A DNA stretch of 64,000 bases from Chelatococcus composti (GTDB lineage Bacteria > Pseudomonadota > Alphaproteobacteria > Rhizobiales > Beijerinckiaceae): contig NZ_JACHEH010000005.1 in assembly GCF_014201415.1 (NCBI RefSeq), positions 310,001-374,000 of the forward strand, read 5' to 3'. Of this stretch, positions 34,534-42,332 are shown one piece after another (the first letter of the stretch is position 1; the number at the start of each line of letters is the position of its first letter). The position numbers were made by a program, and so were the translations under genes. The notes beneath the pieces are model-generated. The model did no database searches and had not been told where the DNA came from. It worked only from the letters and a program-made list of their open reading frames with translations.

Positions 34534-35511
34534 TCAGTCCACAACGTAGGGAAGCTCGGGCATGTCGTTTGTGGCGCGGAATGCCTCGAGGCGCTGGACG
34601 GCCTTCTTGCCGCTGTCCGCGAGGTGGTCGGCCAGAGCTACCGCCGCCAGAGCACCGTCGCCTCGCTTGAGAGCGCCGATGACCGCCAGATGCTCGTCCA
34701 TGAAGGGGTCGATCTGCGGGTGCTTCACGAGCGCCGCCTGGATGTGCTTGCCCACCACCAGGGTGCAGCGCGTTCGTTTCAGTGCCTCGAACATCTCGTG
34801 GTTGCGGCCGTAACTCAGGCACTGGACGTGCAGATCATTCTCGAGCTGGTCGAGTTCGTTGACCGTGACCTCCGGCATCGCGCCGGCAACCGTGTGCAGG
34901 CGCCGCTCCATGTCCTCGAGCTCGGCCGCGGGAACGCTGGCCACGGCGCTCTCGGCCAGCCGCGGCTCGAGCACCATGCGCAGCTCGTAGAGATCGCGGA
35001 TGCGCTGGTCGGTGAGGGGAACAATCTGCCAGTGAGCGTTCTCCACCTTGCACAGCAGGCCGGACGCTTGGGCTCTGACGAGAAGCTTGTGGGCGACTGT
35101 GCGACCGACGGCATAGTGGCGGGCAAGTGCCAGCTCGTTCACCCGCGCGCGGCCGAAGACCGAGCGGTGGATGAGACTGCGCTCGAGGTCGTAGTAGAGG
35201 CTCTCCCAGGCATCGCTGCGGACGACCCCGGCCGGATCGCCGCCGAGGTCGAACATCTCGGGGGTGATCGGGATGCGTGTCGGGGCAGAGCTTTCGTCGC
35301 CGACAATCACGCCGCGGCCGTCGAAGCGGTGCACCACCCTTTCCCGCTGCAACTCCGCGATGGCCTGGCGGACGGGCGAGCGGGTGGTCCGAAAGACCGA
35401 GGCGAGCAGGCTTTCGGTCAGGACGGCGCCGGCCGGCACGCGCCCGGCCGCAATTGCCGCCTGCACGGCTTCCTTGATCAGGAGATAGGCCGGACGCTTG
35501 CGCTCGATCAT
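34534..35511 (-). CDS. GntR family transcriptional regulator
   Basis: 325 residues. Winged helix at about 1-75 (AYLLIKEAVQAAIAAGRVPAG, then RTTRSPVRQAIAELQRERVV), followed by an FCD-like helical ligand domain (IRDLYELRMVLEPRLAESAV; NDLHVQCLSYGRNHEMF; HLAVIGALKRGDGALA). It is longer than usual, with an insert of about 80 residues between the two parts that itself looks like a second winged-helix segment (ALARHYAVGRTVAHKLLVRA). The start lies 13 bases after the altronate-dehydratase-type stop, so it is co-transcribed with that gene and probably regulates it and the divergent ABC importer. Confidence 0.85.
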   Translation of the reverse strand: MIERKRPAYLLIKEAVQAAIAAGRVPAGAVLTESLLASVFRTTRSPVRQAIAELQRERVVHRFDGRGVIVGDESSAPTRIPITPEMFDLGGDPAGVVRSDAWESLYYDLERSLIHRSVFGRARVNELALARHYAVGRTVAHKLLVRAQASGLLCKVENAHWQIVPLTDQRIRDLYELRMVLEPRLAESAVASVPAAELEDMERRLHTVAGAMPEVTVNELDQLENDLHVQCLSYGRNHEMFEALKRTRCTLVVGKHIQAALVKHPQIDPFMDEHLAVIGALKRGDGALAAVALADHLADSGKKAVQRLEAFRATNDMPELPYVVD

Positions 35512-35524
35512 GCTGTGCCAGCGA

Positions 35525-37069
35525 TCAGGTGACCGCACCAAGAGGCCACGGCACGAACTCGTTGTCACCATAGTCGAACGTCTCACTGAGCGAGCGTTCG
35601 CCGGATGCTACGGCGATGATCTTCTCGAAGATCCGCTCGCCGGCCGCCTCGATGGTGTCGTCGCCCGTGACGATGCCGCCGCAGTTGATGTCCATGTCTT
35701 CCTGCATGTGCTCGTACATAGTGGTGTTGGTGGCGATCTTGATGCAGGGGGCGGGCTTGAAACCGGAGACGGAGCCGCGGCCGGTGGTGAAGCAGATGAT
35801 GTTGCAGCCGCCTGCGACCTGACCCGTCACGGCAACGGGGTCGTAGCCGGGTGTGTCCATGAAGACGAAGCCGGTCCTGTCAATCTGCTCGGCATATTCG
35901 TAGACGGCCTCCAGCGGCATGGTTCCACCCTTCGCCACGGCCCCGAGTGACTTCTCGAGGATGGTCGTAAGACCGCCCGCCTTGTTGCCGTGGGAGGGAT
36001 TGTTGTTGAGCTCGGCCTCGTTCTTGGCAGTGTACTGGCGCCACCACTCGATGCGTTCCATCAGCTTGCGGGCCACCTCGGGCGATGTCGCGCGGCGCGT
36101 CAGGAGGTGCTCGGCGCCGTAGATCTCGGGCGTTTCGGAGAGCACTGCCGTTCCGCCGTGGCGCACCAGGAGATCAGCCGCATAGCCGAGGGCGGGATTG
36201 GCTGAGATGCCCGAATAGCCATCCGAGCCGCCGCACTGCAGGGCGAGCGTGAGCCCGGAGAGGGGCTGCTCGGTGCGCTGCACCGCGTTGACCGCGTCGA
36301 GCATGTCGTTGATCGCCGCCGTGGCGGCCTCGATGGACTTCCTCGTCCCGCCCATCCGCTGGATTGTCATTGTGCGCAGGAACGGGCCCTCGCTCAATCC
36401 TGAGCGCTCCAGCAGCATCTCGATCTGATTCGTCTCGCAGCCGAGACCGATCATGAGGATGCCGCCGAAGTTAGGGTTGCGGGCATATCCGCTCAGCGTG
36501 CGCACCAGATAGCGATAGCCCTCCGCCGCCGTGTTGATTGCACAGCCGCCCCCGTGAGTAAGGGCCACGACGCCGTCCACATTGGGGTGGTTTTTCAGGC
36601 CGCCGCCGCGGTTGAAGTAGTCGGCAGTCGCCTTCGCGACGGTGGCGGAGCAGTTCACGGAGCTCACGATGCCGATGTAGTTGCGGGTGCCGACCGTGCC
36701 GTTCGGCCGCCGGAAGCCCATGAACGTGCGCCGCTCGCCCTCGGGCAGGAGAGGCGTGGGACGGGCATCGGCGCAGAACTCGTGCGCGACGTTGCTGTCC
36801 CGCATCGCCAGGTTCTGGAGATGGACGTGTTCGCCCGGCAGGATCGGCCGCGTGGCGAAGCCGATCACCTGTCCGTACTTGATGATCGCCTCACCCTCGG
36901 CGATCGGCCGGATGGCCACCTTGTGCCCCCGCGGGATGTCGCCGGTCGCCACCACATCCCCCACGCCGACGCGATTCCCGTCCCCGATGGCGTCGCGCGC
37001 GACGGCGACGTTGTCGGCCGCGTTCAGCACGATCACGCGGGCCTCCTTCGGCAGGGCATTGGCGGACAT
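35525..37069 (-). CDS. UxaA family (altronate/galactarate-type) dehydratase
   Basis: 514 residues. An SAF domain at about 10-100 (GDVVATGDIPRGHKVA) is followed by the UxaA/GarD catalytic part (GTRNYIGIVSSVNCSA; THGGGCAIN; MIGLGCETNQ; LQCGGSDGYSGISANPALG; CINCGG-like DMDINCGGIVTG). The conserved cysteines fit iron binding, as shown for GarD. The reaction is dehydration of a C6 acid sugar such as altronate or galactarate to the 3-deoxy-2-keto acid. AGGAGA is 9 bases before the ATG at 37069. Divergent from an ABC importer whose operon encodes the likely next steps (DHDPS-family lyase, reductase). The exact sugar is unknown. Confidence 0.9.
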   Translation of the reverse strand: MSANALPKEARVIVLNAADNVAVARDAIGDGNRVGVGDVVATGDIPRGHKVAIRPIAEGEAIIKYGQVIGFATRPILPGEHVHLQNLAMRDSNVAHEFCADARPTPLLPEGERRTFMGFRRPNGTVGTRNYIGIVSSVNCSATVAKATADYFNRGGGLKNHPNVDGVVALTHGGGCAINTAAEGYRYLVRTLSGYARNPNFGGILMIGLGCETNQIEMLLERSGLSEGPFLRTMTIQRMGGTRKSIEAATAAINDMLDAVNAVQRTEQPLSGLTLALQCGGSDGYSGISANPALGYAADLLVRHGGTAVLSETPEIYGAEHLLTRRATSPEVARKLMERIEWWRQYTAKNEAELNNNPSHGNKAGGLTTILEKSLGAVAKGGTMPLEAVYEYAEQIDRTGFVFMDTPGYDPVAVTGQVAGGCNIICFTTGRGSVSGFKPAPCIKIATNTTMYEHMQEDMDINCGGIVTGDDTIEAAGERIFEKIIAVASGERSLSETFDYGDNEFVPWPLGAVT

Positions 37070-37117
37070 CCGTTTTTTCTCCTGGGGTGAGCAAGCCTTG
37101 AAATGGCTCAAATTGGC

Positions 37118-37160
37118 TATTGCGTGCAATATACAACCATGCTACCCGTAAAGATGTCAA
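37118..37160 (-). promoter_or_regulatory. Promoter and overlapping palindrome for the dehydratase/GntR operon
   Basis: On the - strand TTGACA (37160-37155), an 18-base spacer and TTGTAT (37136-37131) form a -35/-10 pair. The palindrome TATTGC-GT-GCAATA at 37118-37131 touches the -10 and covers the start region, a typical repressor position. The GntR protein of this operon is the likely ligand. It may also influence the divergent transporter operon, 192 bases away. Confidence 0.5.
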
Positions 37161-37322
37161 CAGCGCCGCAAGAGTGCAGTGAAGAGGAAACGCCGTGTCC
37201 GTGTGTCGAATTTGTCAAGTGTCCTGTTATTCGTCGTCACGTATGCGGGGTTCTGCCGCGTAATGGCGATCATTTTTCCCTGATGTGGCAAGGCGAACGC
37301 GGACAAGGGCGCCGGCGTCACC

Positions 37323-38006
37323 ATGAACTATGAGTTCGATTTCTCGTTCTTGGGCGAATATGGCCAGGATCTCTGGGATGGGACGCTGCTGACCTTGTGG
37401 ATGACGGCGGTATCCATCATCCCGGGTTTCGTCGTCGGCACGGCCTGTGCCGTCGGGCGGCTGTACGGGCCGCCCTGGGTCCGCAAGGCGGCCACGGTCT
37501 ATGTGGAGGCCATTCGCAACACGCCGCTGGTCATACAGGTTTTCTGGCTGTTCTTCGGCCTTGCGGTTCTCTCCGTCCGCATCGACGCCTTCTATGCCGC
37601 GGTGATCGCACTCGTCATCAACGTCGGTGCCTACACGGCGGAGATCATGCGTGCGGGCTTCGAGAGCATTCCGAAGGGGCAGATCGAGGCCGCGTCCTGC
37701 CTCGCGCTCTCGCGCTGGCAGTCGCTGCTCTATGTCCAGCTGCCGCAGGCGGTGGAGCGCGTCTATCCGGCCCTCGTGAGCCAGTTCATCCTGATGATGC
37801 TGGCAACCTCGATCATGTCCCAGATCTCGGCGCCCGAGCTCACCGGCGTCGCGTACCAGATCCAGGCGTTTACCTTCCGGGGCTTCGAGGTCTACCTCGT
37901 GATCGCCGTCATCTACCTCGCGGTCGTCACGCTGCTGCGGGCCATCCTGACGGGGCTCGGGAAGGTCATCTTCCCCCGTCGCCGTCGTCTCGGCACCCCC
38001 CTGTGA
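37323..38006 (+). CDS. Polar amino-acid type ABC transporter permease
   Basis: 227 residues with about five membrane helices, of the His/Glu/Gln/Arg/opine permease family. GLAVLSVRIDAFYAAVIALV and the EAA-like loop GQIEAASCLALSRWQSLLYV are visible. First gene of a rightward operon: permease, permease, ATPase, binding protein, lyase, reductase. Its position beside sugar-acid type enzymes suggests that the transported compound is a carboxylate, perhaps an amino- or hydroxy-acid rather than an ordinary amino acid. Confidence 0.9.
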   Translation: MNYEFDFSFLGEYGQDLWDGTLLTLWMTAVSIIPGFVVGTACAVGRLYGPPWVRKAATVYVEAIRNTPLVIQVFWLFFGLAVLSVRIDAFYAAVIALVINVGAYTAEIMRAGFESIPKGQIEAASCLALSRWQSLLYVQLPQAVERVYPALVSQFILMMLATSIMSQISAPELTGVAYQIQAFTFRGFEVYLVIAVIYLAVVTLLRAILTGLGKVIFPRRRRLGTPL

Positions 38007-38014
38007 GGTCCGCC

Positions 38015-38659
38015 ATGCTCGGACTGTCTCCCGAACATCTCCTCTTCCTCCTGCGCGGCGCCGGCTGGACGATCGTCCTGTCACTCCTGGGCTTCGTGGG
38101 CGGCACGATCGTCGGCCTGCCGGTGGCTCTCTGCCGATCCTCGAAGATGAGGTCCCTGCGCGTGGTGTCGAGCGCCTACGTGCAGCTGGTGCAGGGCATC
38201 CCGCTGCCGGTCATCATGTTTGTGGTCTACTTCGGACTGAGCATCGGCGGCTATGAGCTTCCGGCGCTGGTGGCGGCGGGCATCGCGATGACGGCCTATT
38301 CCAGTGCCTACCTCGGCGAGATCTGGAAGGGCTGCATCGAGGCGGTGCCAAAGACGCAGTGGGAGGCTGCCGAGTGCCTCGCGCTCACCCCCGTGCAGCG
38401 CTTCGTCGACGTCATCCTGCCGCAGGCAGTGCGCATCGCCATTCCACCGACGGTCGGGTTCTTGGTCCAGATCGTCAAGAACACGTCCTACTCGGTCGTG
38501 ATCGGCTTCTTCGACCTGACGTATTCGGCCAAGGTTCTCAACAACTCCACGTTCAAGCCGTTCACCGTCTTCACCATCGCCGCGCTCCTCTACTTCGTCA
38601 TCTGCTACCCGCTATCGGTGCTGAGCCGCAGGTACGAGCGGAAGCTGAAGCGCGCCTGA
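38015..38659 (+). CDS. Polar amino-acid type ABC transporter permease (second subunit)
   Basis: 214 residues with about five membrane helices. The coupling loop reads CIEAVPKTQWEAAECLALTP, followed by FVDVILPQAVRIAIPP, typical of HisM/GlnP-like subunits. The ATG at 38015 lies 8 bases after the first permease stop. The two permeases should pair as a heterodimer in the inner membrane. Confidence 0.9.
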   Translation: MLGLSPEHLLFLLRGAGWTIVLSLLGFVGGTIVGLPVALCRSSKMRSLRVVSSAYVQLVQGIPLPVIMFVVYFGLSIGGYELPALVAAGIAMTAYSSAYLGEIWKGCIEAVPKTQWEAAECLALTPVQRFVDVILPQAVRIAIPPTVGFLVQIVKNTSYSVVIGFFDLTYSAKVLNNSTFKPFTVFTIAALLYFVICYPLSVLSRRYERKLKRA

Positions 38660-38671
38660 AAGGATCGACCG

Positions 38672-39400
38672 ATGGAGCCGATTGTTCGTTTCAAGGACGT
38701 CCGCAAGTCTTTCGGCACACTCGAAGTGCTGAAAGGCGTCACGCTCGACATCATGCCTGGCACCGTGACCGCCCTCATCGGCCGCAGCGGCTCGGGCAAG
38801 AGCACAGCGCTGCGCTGCATCAACGCGCTCGAGCAGATCAACGGCGGGGAACTCCACGTCTGCGGCCGCGCCCTCCATAACGGCGGCTTCGACCTGCGGG
38901 CGCTGCGTCAGGATGTCGGCATCGTCTTCCAGAGCTACAACCTGTTCCCGCACCTCACCGTCGCCCAGAACATCATGTTGGCGCCGCGGCGCGTAAAGAA
39001 GATAGGCAAGGATGAGGCGCGCGCCCTCGCCGAGGAAGTCCTTTCCCAGGTCGGCCTGCTCGAGAAGGCGGACAACTATCCGGAACAGCTCTCCGGCGGG
39101 CAGCAGCAGCGCGTCGCCATCGCCCGCTCGCTCGCCATGAAGCCGAAGCTCATGCTGTTCGACGAGGTTACATCGGCTCTCGATCCTGAGCTTACCGGCG
39201 AGGTGTTGAAGGTCATCGAGAAACTGGCCGAAAGCGGCATGACGATGGTTTTGGTGACGCACGAGATGAACTTCGCTGAGCGTGTCGCCGACCAGATCGC
39301 CTTCATGCACCACGGCACCGTCTGGGAGCTGGGCTCGGGCGAGATGCTCCGCGCCCCGAAGACGCCGGAACTCCAGCAATTCGTCGGCAGCGGCCTGTGA
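38672..39400 (+). CDS. Polar amino-acid type ABC transporter ATP-binding protein
   Basis: 242 residues. Walker A LIGRSGSGKSTALRCIN, Q-loop VFQSYNLFPHL, signature LSGGQQQRVAIARSLA, Walker B LMLFDEVTSALDPEL and the switch His in LVTHEMNFA are all present, as in GlnQ/HisP. GAAAGGAT precedes the ATG, 12 bases after the permease stop. It powers import through the two permeases before it, making this importer complete, unlike the one at 12.7-14.4 kb. Confidence 0.93.
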   Translation: MEPIVRFKDVRKSFGTLEVLKGVTLDIMPGTVTALIGRSGSGKSTALRCINALEQINGGELHVCGRALHNGGFDLRALRQDVGIVFQSYNLFPHLTVAQNIMLAPRRVKKIGKDEARALAEEVLSQVGLLEKADNYPEQLSGGQQQRVAIARSLAMKPKLMLFDEVTSALDPELTGEVLKVIEKLAESGMTMVLVTHEMNFAERVADQIAFMHHGTVWELGSGEMLRAPKTPELQQFVGSGL

Positions 39401-39459
39401 GGCGGCTCGCCAGCGTCAGAGCGCCGCTTGGGCGGCGAACCATCTAGGGAGGTTTGTCC

Positions 39460-40266
39460 ATGTCACTTGCGAAAGTTACCCGTCGGGCCCTCGTCGGCCT
39501 CGGCCTTGCGGCGGCTGCGCTGCTGCCGGCAGCGGCCCAGGCCAACACGCTCGACGCCATCAAGCAGCGCGGCAAGATCCTCATCGCCATCGACGTCGCC
39601 CATCCGCCCTACGGCATGCTTGACGACAAGGCCAAGGAAACCGGCTCCGACGTGGAGACGGCCCGGCTCCTCGCCAAGGATCTGGGCGTCGATCTCGAGA
39701 TCGTGCAGGTCTCGGGCGCGAACCGCATTCCCTTCCTCCTCTCCGGAAAGGCCGACATCGTCATCGCGTCCTTCTCGATCACCGAGGAGCGCAAGAAGGT
39801 CATCGACTTCTCGCGCCCCTACGGTGTCGTTCCGGTCGTGCTTGCGGCCCCGGTGGGCGAGAAGGTCACCGCTGCCGCTGATCTCGACGGCAAGACGGTG
39901 GCCGTTGCGCGCGGCACGACCGCCGACATGGAACTGACGAAGTTTCTGAAGCCCGTCAGCGGCGCGAAGATCGTCCGCTACGAGGACGAGGCGACGACCA
40001 ACACGGCCGTGGCCACGGGCCAGCAGAGCATCTTCGCGGCGGCCTTGTCGACGGCGAACGAGCTCGCCGAGCAGAACCCGGACAAGAAGCTCGAGGTCAA
40101 GATGACCCTTGCGGCCTATCCGATGGCCATCGGCCTGCGGAAGAAGGACGACGCGCTGCGCGAGTGGGTGGATGGCTGGGTGACGGCCAATCTCAAGAAC
40201 GGCAAGCTCAACGAGATCTACAAGAAGTATTTCAAGATGGATCTCCCGGCCGAGATGCTCGACTGA
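39460..40266 (+). CDS. Periplasmic substrate-binding protein (family 3) of the ABC importer
   Basis: 268 residues. The signal peptide KVTRRALVGLGLAAAALLPA ends at AAQA-NT. The mature part is an SBP_bac_3 domain (GKILIAIDVAHPPYGMLDD; GKADIVIASFSITEERKKVIDFS; KTVAVARGTTADMEL; the end NGKLNEIYKKYFKMDL). GGGAGG is 7 bases before the ATG at 39460. It binds the solute for the permeases encoded just upstream. A stem-loop follows the gene at 40275-40303, a common way to keep binding-protein mRNA stable and abundant. Confidence 0.92.
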   Translation: MSLAKVTRRALVGLGLAAAALLPAAAQANTLDAIKQRGKILIAIDVAHPPYGMLDDKAKETGSDVETARLLAKDLGVDLEIVQVSGANRIPFLLSGKADIVIASFSITEERKKVIDFSRPYGVVPVVLAAPVGEKVTAAADLDGKTVAVARGTTADMELTKFLKPVSGAKIVRYEDEATTNTAVATGQQSIFAAALSTANELAEQNPDKKLEVKMTLAAYPMAIGLRKKDDALREWVDGWVTANLKNGKLNEIYKKYFKMDLPAEMLD

Positions 40267-40274
40267 CGGGACGG

Positions 40275-40306
40275 GGGATTCCCTTCGCTGCGAGGGGAAT
40301 CCCTTT
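40275..40306 (+). terminator. Stem-loop after the binding-protein gene (partial terminator or mRNA stabiliser)
   Basis: GGGATTCCCTTCGC at 40275-40288 pairs with GCGAGGGGAATCCC at 40290-40303 with one G-U pair, giving a 13-bp stem and a tiny loop. It is followed only by TTTCTTC. It lies inside the operon, so it may lower read-through to the lyase and reductase genes rather than stop transcription fully. Confidence 0.65.
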
Positions 40307-40340
40307 CTTCGCGGCGTTAACCCGTAGCGGACAGGTGACA

Positions 40341-41261
40341 ATGATGACTCGACCGTATCGCGGCGTGTTCCCGGTGGTGCCGACCATCTTCGACGAAAGC
40401 GGGAGGCTCGATCTCGAAGGGCAGAAGCGCGTCATCGACTTCATGATCGACGCGGGCTCGCATGGCCTGTGCATCCTCGCCAACTTCTCCGAGCAGTTCA
40501 TGCTCACGGACGAGGAGCGGGACCTCGTCACGAGGACGGTCCTGGAACACGTGGCGGGCCGGGTTCCGGTCATCGTCACCACCAGCCATTTCTGTACCGA
40601 CATCTGCGTCGAGCGCTCCAGGCAGGCGCAGCAGCTCGGCGCGGCGATGGTCATGATCATGCCGCCCTTCTTCGGCGCGACGCTCCGGGTGCCGGAAGCG
40701 GGAATCTACGAGTTCTTCCGCCGCGTGTCGGAGGCCATCGACATCCCGATTATGATCCAGGATGCGCCCATGGCCGGCACCAACATGTCGGCGGCCTTCC
40801 TGGCGCGCATGGCGCGGGAGATTGAGCACGTCTCCTATTTCAAGATCGAGGTGCCCGGCGCCGCCAGCAAGCTGCGCGAGCTCATCGCGCTCGGCGGTGA
40901 CGCGGTCGAAGGGCCGTGGGACGGCGAGGAGGCGATCACGCTGATGGCCGACCTCGACGCCGGCGCCACCGGCGCCATGACGGGCGGCGGCTATCCCGAC
41001 GGCATCCGCCAGATCATTGACCCCTATGTCGCCGGCCGGCGGGACGAGGCGGCCGCCGCCTATGCGCGCTGGCTGCCGCTCATCAACTACGAGAACAGGC
41101 AGTGCTGGCTTCTGGCGGCCAAGGCGCTGATGAAGGAGGGGAAGGTCATCCGCTCGGATTTCGTCCGCCATCCGCTCCAGCCCCTGCACCCCGAGACCCG
41201 CAAGGGGCTTCTCGAGATCGCCCGCGGGCTCGATCCGCTCGTGCTGCGCTGGGGCCTGTGA
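40341..41261 (+). CDS. Dihydrodipicolinate synthase family protein (class I lyase/aldolase)
   Basis: 306 residues, a (beta/alpha)8 barrel. The Schiff-base lysine is in VSYFKIEVPG and the pocket segment is LCILANFSEQFMLTDEERD, where family members normally have GTTGE. The usual catalytic Tyr region reads IPIMIQDAPMAG, with Gln-Asp instead of Tyr-Asn, as in some keto-deoxy-sugar-acid dehydratases. This argues against lysine biosynthesis. It probably cleaves or dehydrates the 2-keto-3-deoxy acid formed by the UxaA-type enzyme. Start chosen at the first of two adjacent ATGs. Confidence 0.87.
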   Translation: MMTRPYRGVFPVVPTIFDESGRLDLEGQKRVIDFMIDAGSHGLCILANFSEQFMLTDEERDLVTRTVLEHVAGRVPVIVTTSHFCTDICVERSRQAQQLGAAMVMIMPPFFGATLRVPEAGIYEFFRRVSEAIDIPIMIQDAPMAGTNMSAAFLARMAREIEHVSYFKIEVPGAASKLRELIALGGDAVEGPWDGEEAITLMADLDAGATGAMTGGGYPDGIRQIIDPYVAGRRDEAAAAYARWLPLINYENRQCWLLAAKALMKEGKVIRSDFVRHPLQPLHPETRKGLLEIARGLDPLVLRWGL

Positions 41262-41330
41262 CCATCCCGGCAAACTGAACAACAGATCTCGGGCGGGGAA
41301 AGGTCCCGCCCCGCAGGAGGAGGAGCGTTC

Positions 41331-42236
41331 ATGTCCGCAAGGAAGAGGGTGGGCTTCATCGGCCTCGGGCTGATGGGCAGCGGGATGGCAAGGAACATCC
41401 TGGCCAGGGGCTTCCCGCTGACGGTGCTGGCGCATCGCAACCGTCAGCCCGTCGACGAGCTGGTGTCACGCGGCGCGCAGGAGGCGTCCACGGCCGCCGA
41501 CCTCGCCCGGCAGAGCGATGTCGTCATCATCTGCGTCACGGGTTCGCTGCAGGTGGAGGATGTCCTGACGCGGCAGGGCGGCCTGCTGGAAGGCGTCCAT
41601 CCCGGCCTCGTCGTGGTCGATGCCAGCACGGCCGATCCGGGATTTGCCGAGCGTGCCGAGGCAATGGTTCGCGAGCGCGGCGGCGTCTATGTCGATGCCC
41701 CGGTTAACCGCACCCCCAAGGAGGCCGCAGAGGGGCGCCTCAATGTTCTGATCGGCGGGGATGCCGCGGTGGTCGAGCAGCTCCGGCCCGTGCTCGAGGC
41801 CTATTCCGAGACCATCCACCATCTCGGCCCCGTGGGGTCCGGGCACAAGGCCAAGCTCATTCACAACTTCATCGCGCAGGGCAACGCCGTTGTCCTGGCC
41901 GAGGCCTTCGCGACGGCCTCGAAGGTGGGCCTCGACCTGCGGGCCTTCGCGGACCTGTGCCGGCTGAGCGGCGCCCACAGCAAGACCTTCGACCGGCTGG
42001 TGCCCTTCGTCCTGGAAGGGGACGACTCCAACCAGAAGTTCACGTTGCGCAACGTGGTAAAGGACATGCGCGCCTATGCGCATCTTGCCGAGATGGCCTC
42101 GGTGACGGCCTTCGCCGCCCAGTCCATCTACCAGACCTATGTGCTCGCCACGGCCCTCGGCCACGGCGACAAGTATGTCGCGCACCTTTTCGACGTGCTC
42201 GGCGAGGTCAACGGCACCCGCGTGAGGGCGGACTGA
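41331..42236 (+). CDS. NAD(P)-dependent oxidoreductase, 3-hydroxyisobutyrate dehydrogenase family
   Basis: 301 residues. A Rossmann domain (RVGFIGLGLMGSGMARNIL) is followed by the beta-hydroxyacid dehydrogenase segments VDAPVNRTPKEAAEG and GSGHKAKLIHNFI (catalytic Lys). The first of these differs from the usual DAPVSGG, so substrate preference may be altered. Tartronate-semialdehyde reductase (GarR) activity would fit a galactarate-like pathway, but this is inferred. GCAGGAGGAGGAG sits just before the ATG. Last gene of the importer operon, followed by a strong terminator. Confidence 0.88.
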   Translation: MSARKRVGFIGLGLMGSGMARNILARGFPLTVLAHRNRQPVDELVSRGAQEASTAADLARQSDVVIICVTGSLQVEDVLTRQGGLLEGVHPGLVVVDASTADPGFAERAEAMVRERGGVYVDAPVNRTPKEAAEGRLNVLIGGDAAVVEQLRPVLEAYSETIHHLGPVGSGHKAKLIHNFIAQGNAVVLAEAFATASKVGLDLRAFADLCRLSGAHSKTFDRLVPFVLEGDDSNQKFTLRNVVKDMRAYAHLAEMASVTAFAAQSIYQTYVLATALGHGDKYVAHLFDVLGEVNGTRVRAD

Positions 42237-42269
42237 CCGGCCGACATTGCGTCGTTATAGGAAAGAGCG

Positions 42270-42305
42270 AGAGCGCACGGGGGTTCGCCCCGTGCGCTCT
42301 TTATG
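42270..42305 (+). terminator. Rho-independent terminator of the importer/catabolic operon
   Basis: A perfect 13-bp stem: AGAGCGCACGGGG at 42270-42282 pairs with CCCCGTGCGCTCT at 42288-42300 around a 5-base loop, followed by TTTAT. It lies between convergent genes and may also work for the permease gene coming from the right, though the T run on that side is weaker. Confidence 0.85.
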
Positions 42306-42332
42306 TGCGGAAGGCTCTTGCCGTGCGATCGG

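Noticed and set aside
35512-35586. Upstream ATG extending the GntR protein by 25 residues into the dehydratase gene
   Set aside because: The added residues are not conserved-looking and would overlap the dehydratase stop; ATG 35511 directly precedes the winged helix.
40341-41261. Assignment as dapA (lysine biosynthesis)
   Set aside because: The catalytic pocket motifs differ (IMIQDAP instead of a Tyr-containing segment) and the gene sits in a catabolic operon.
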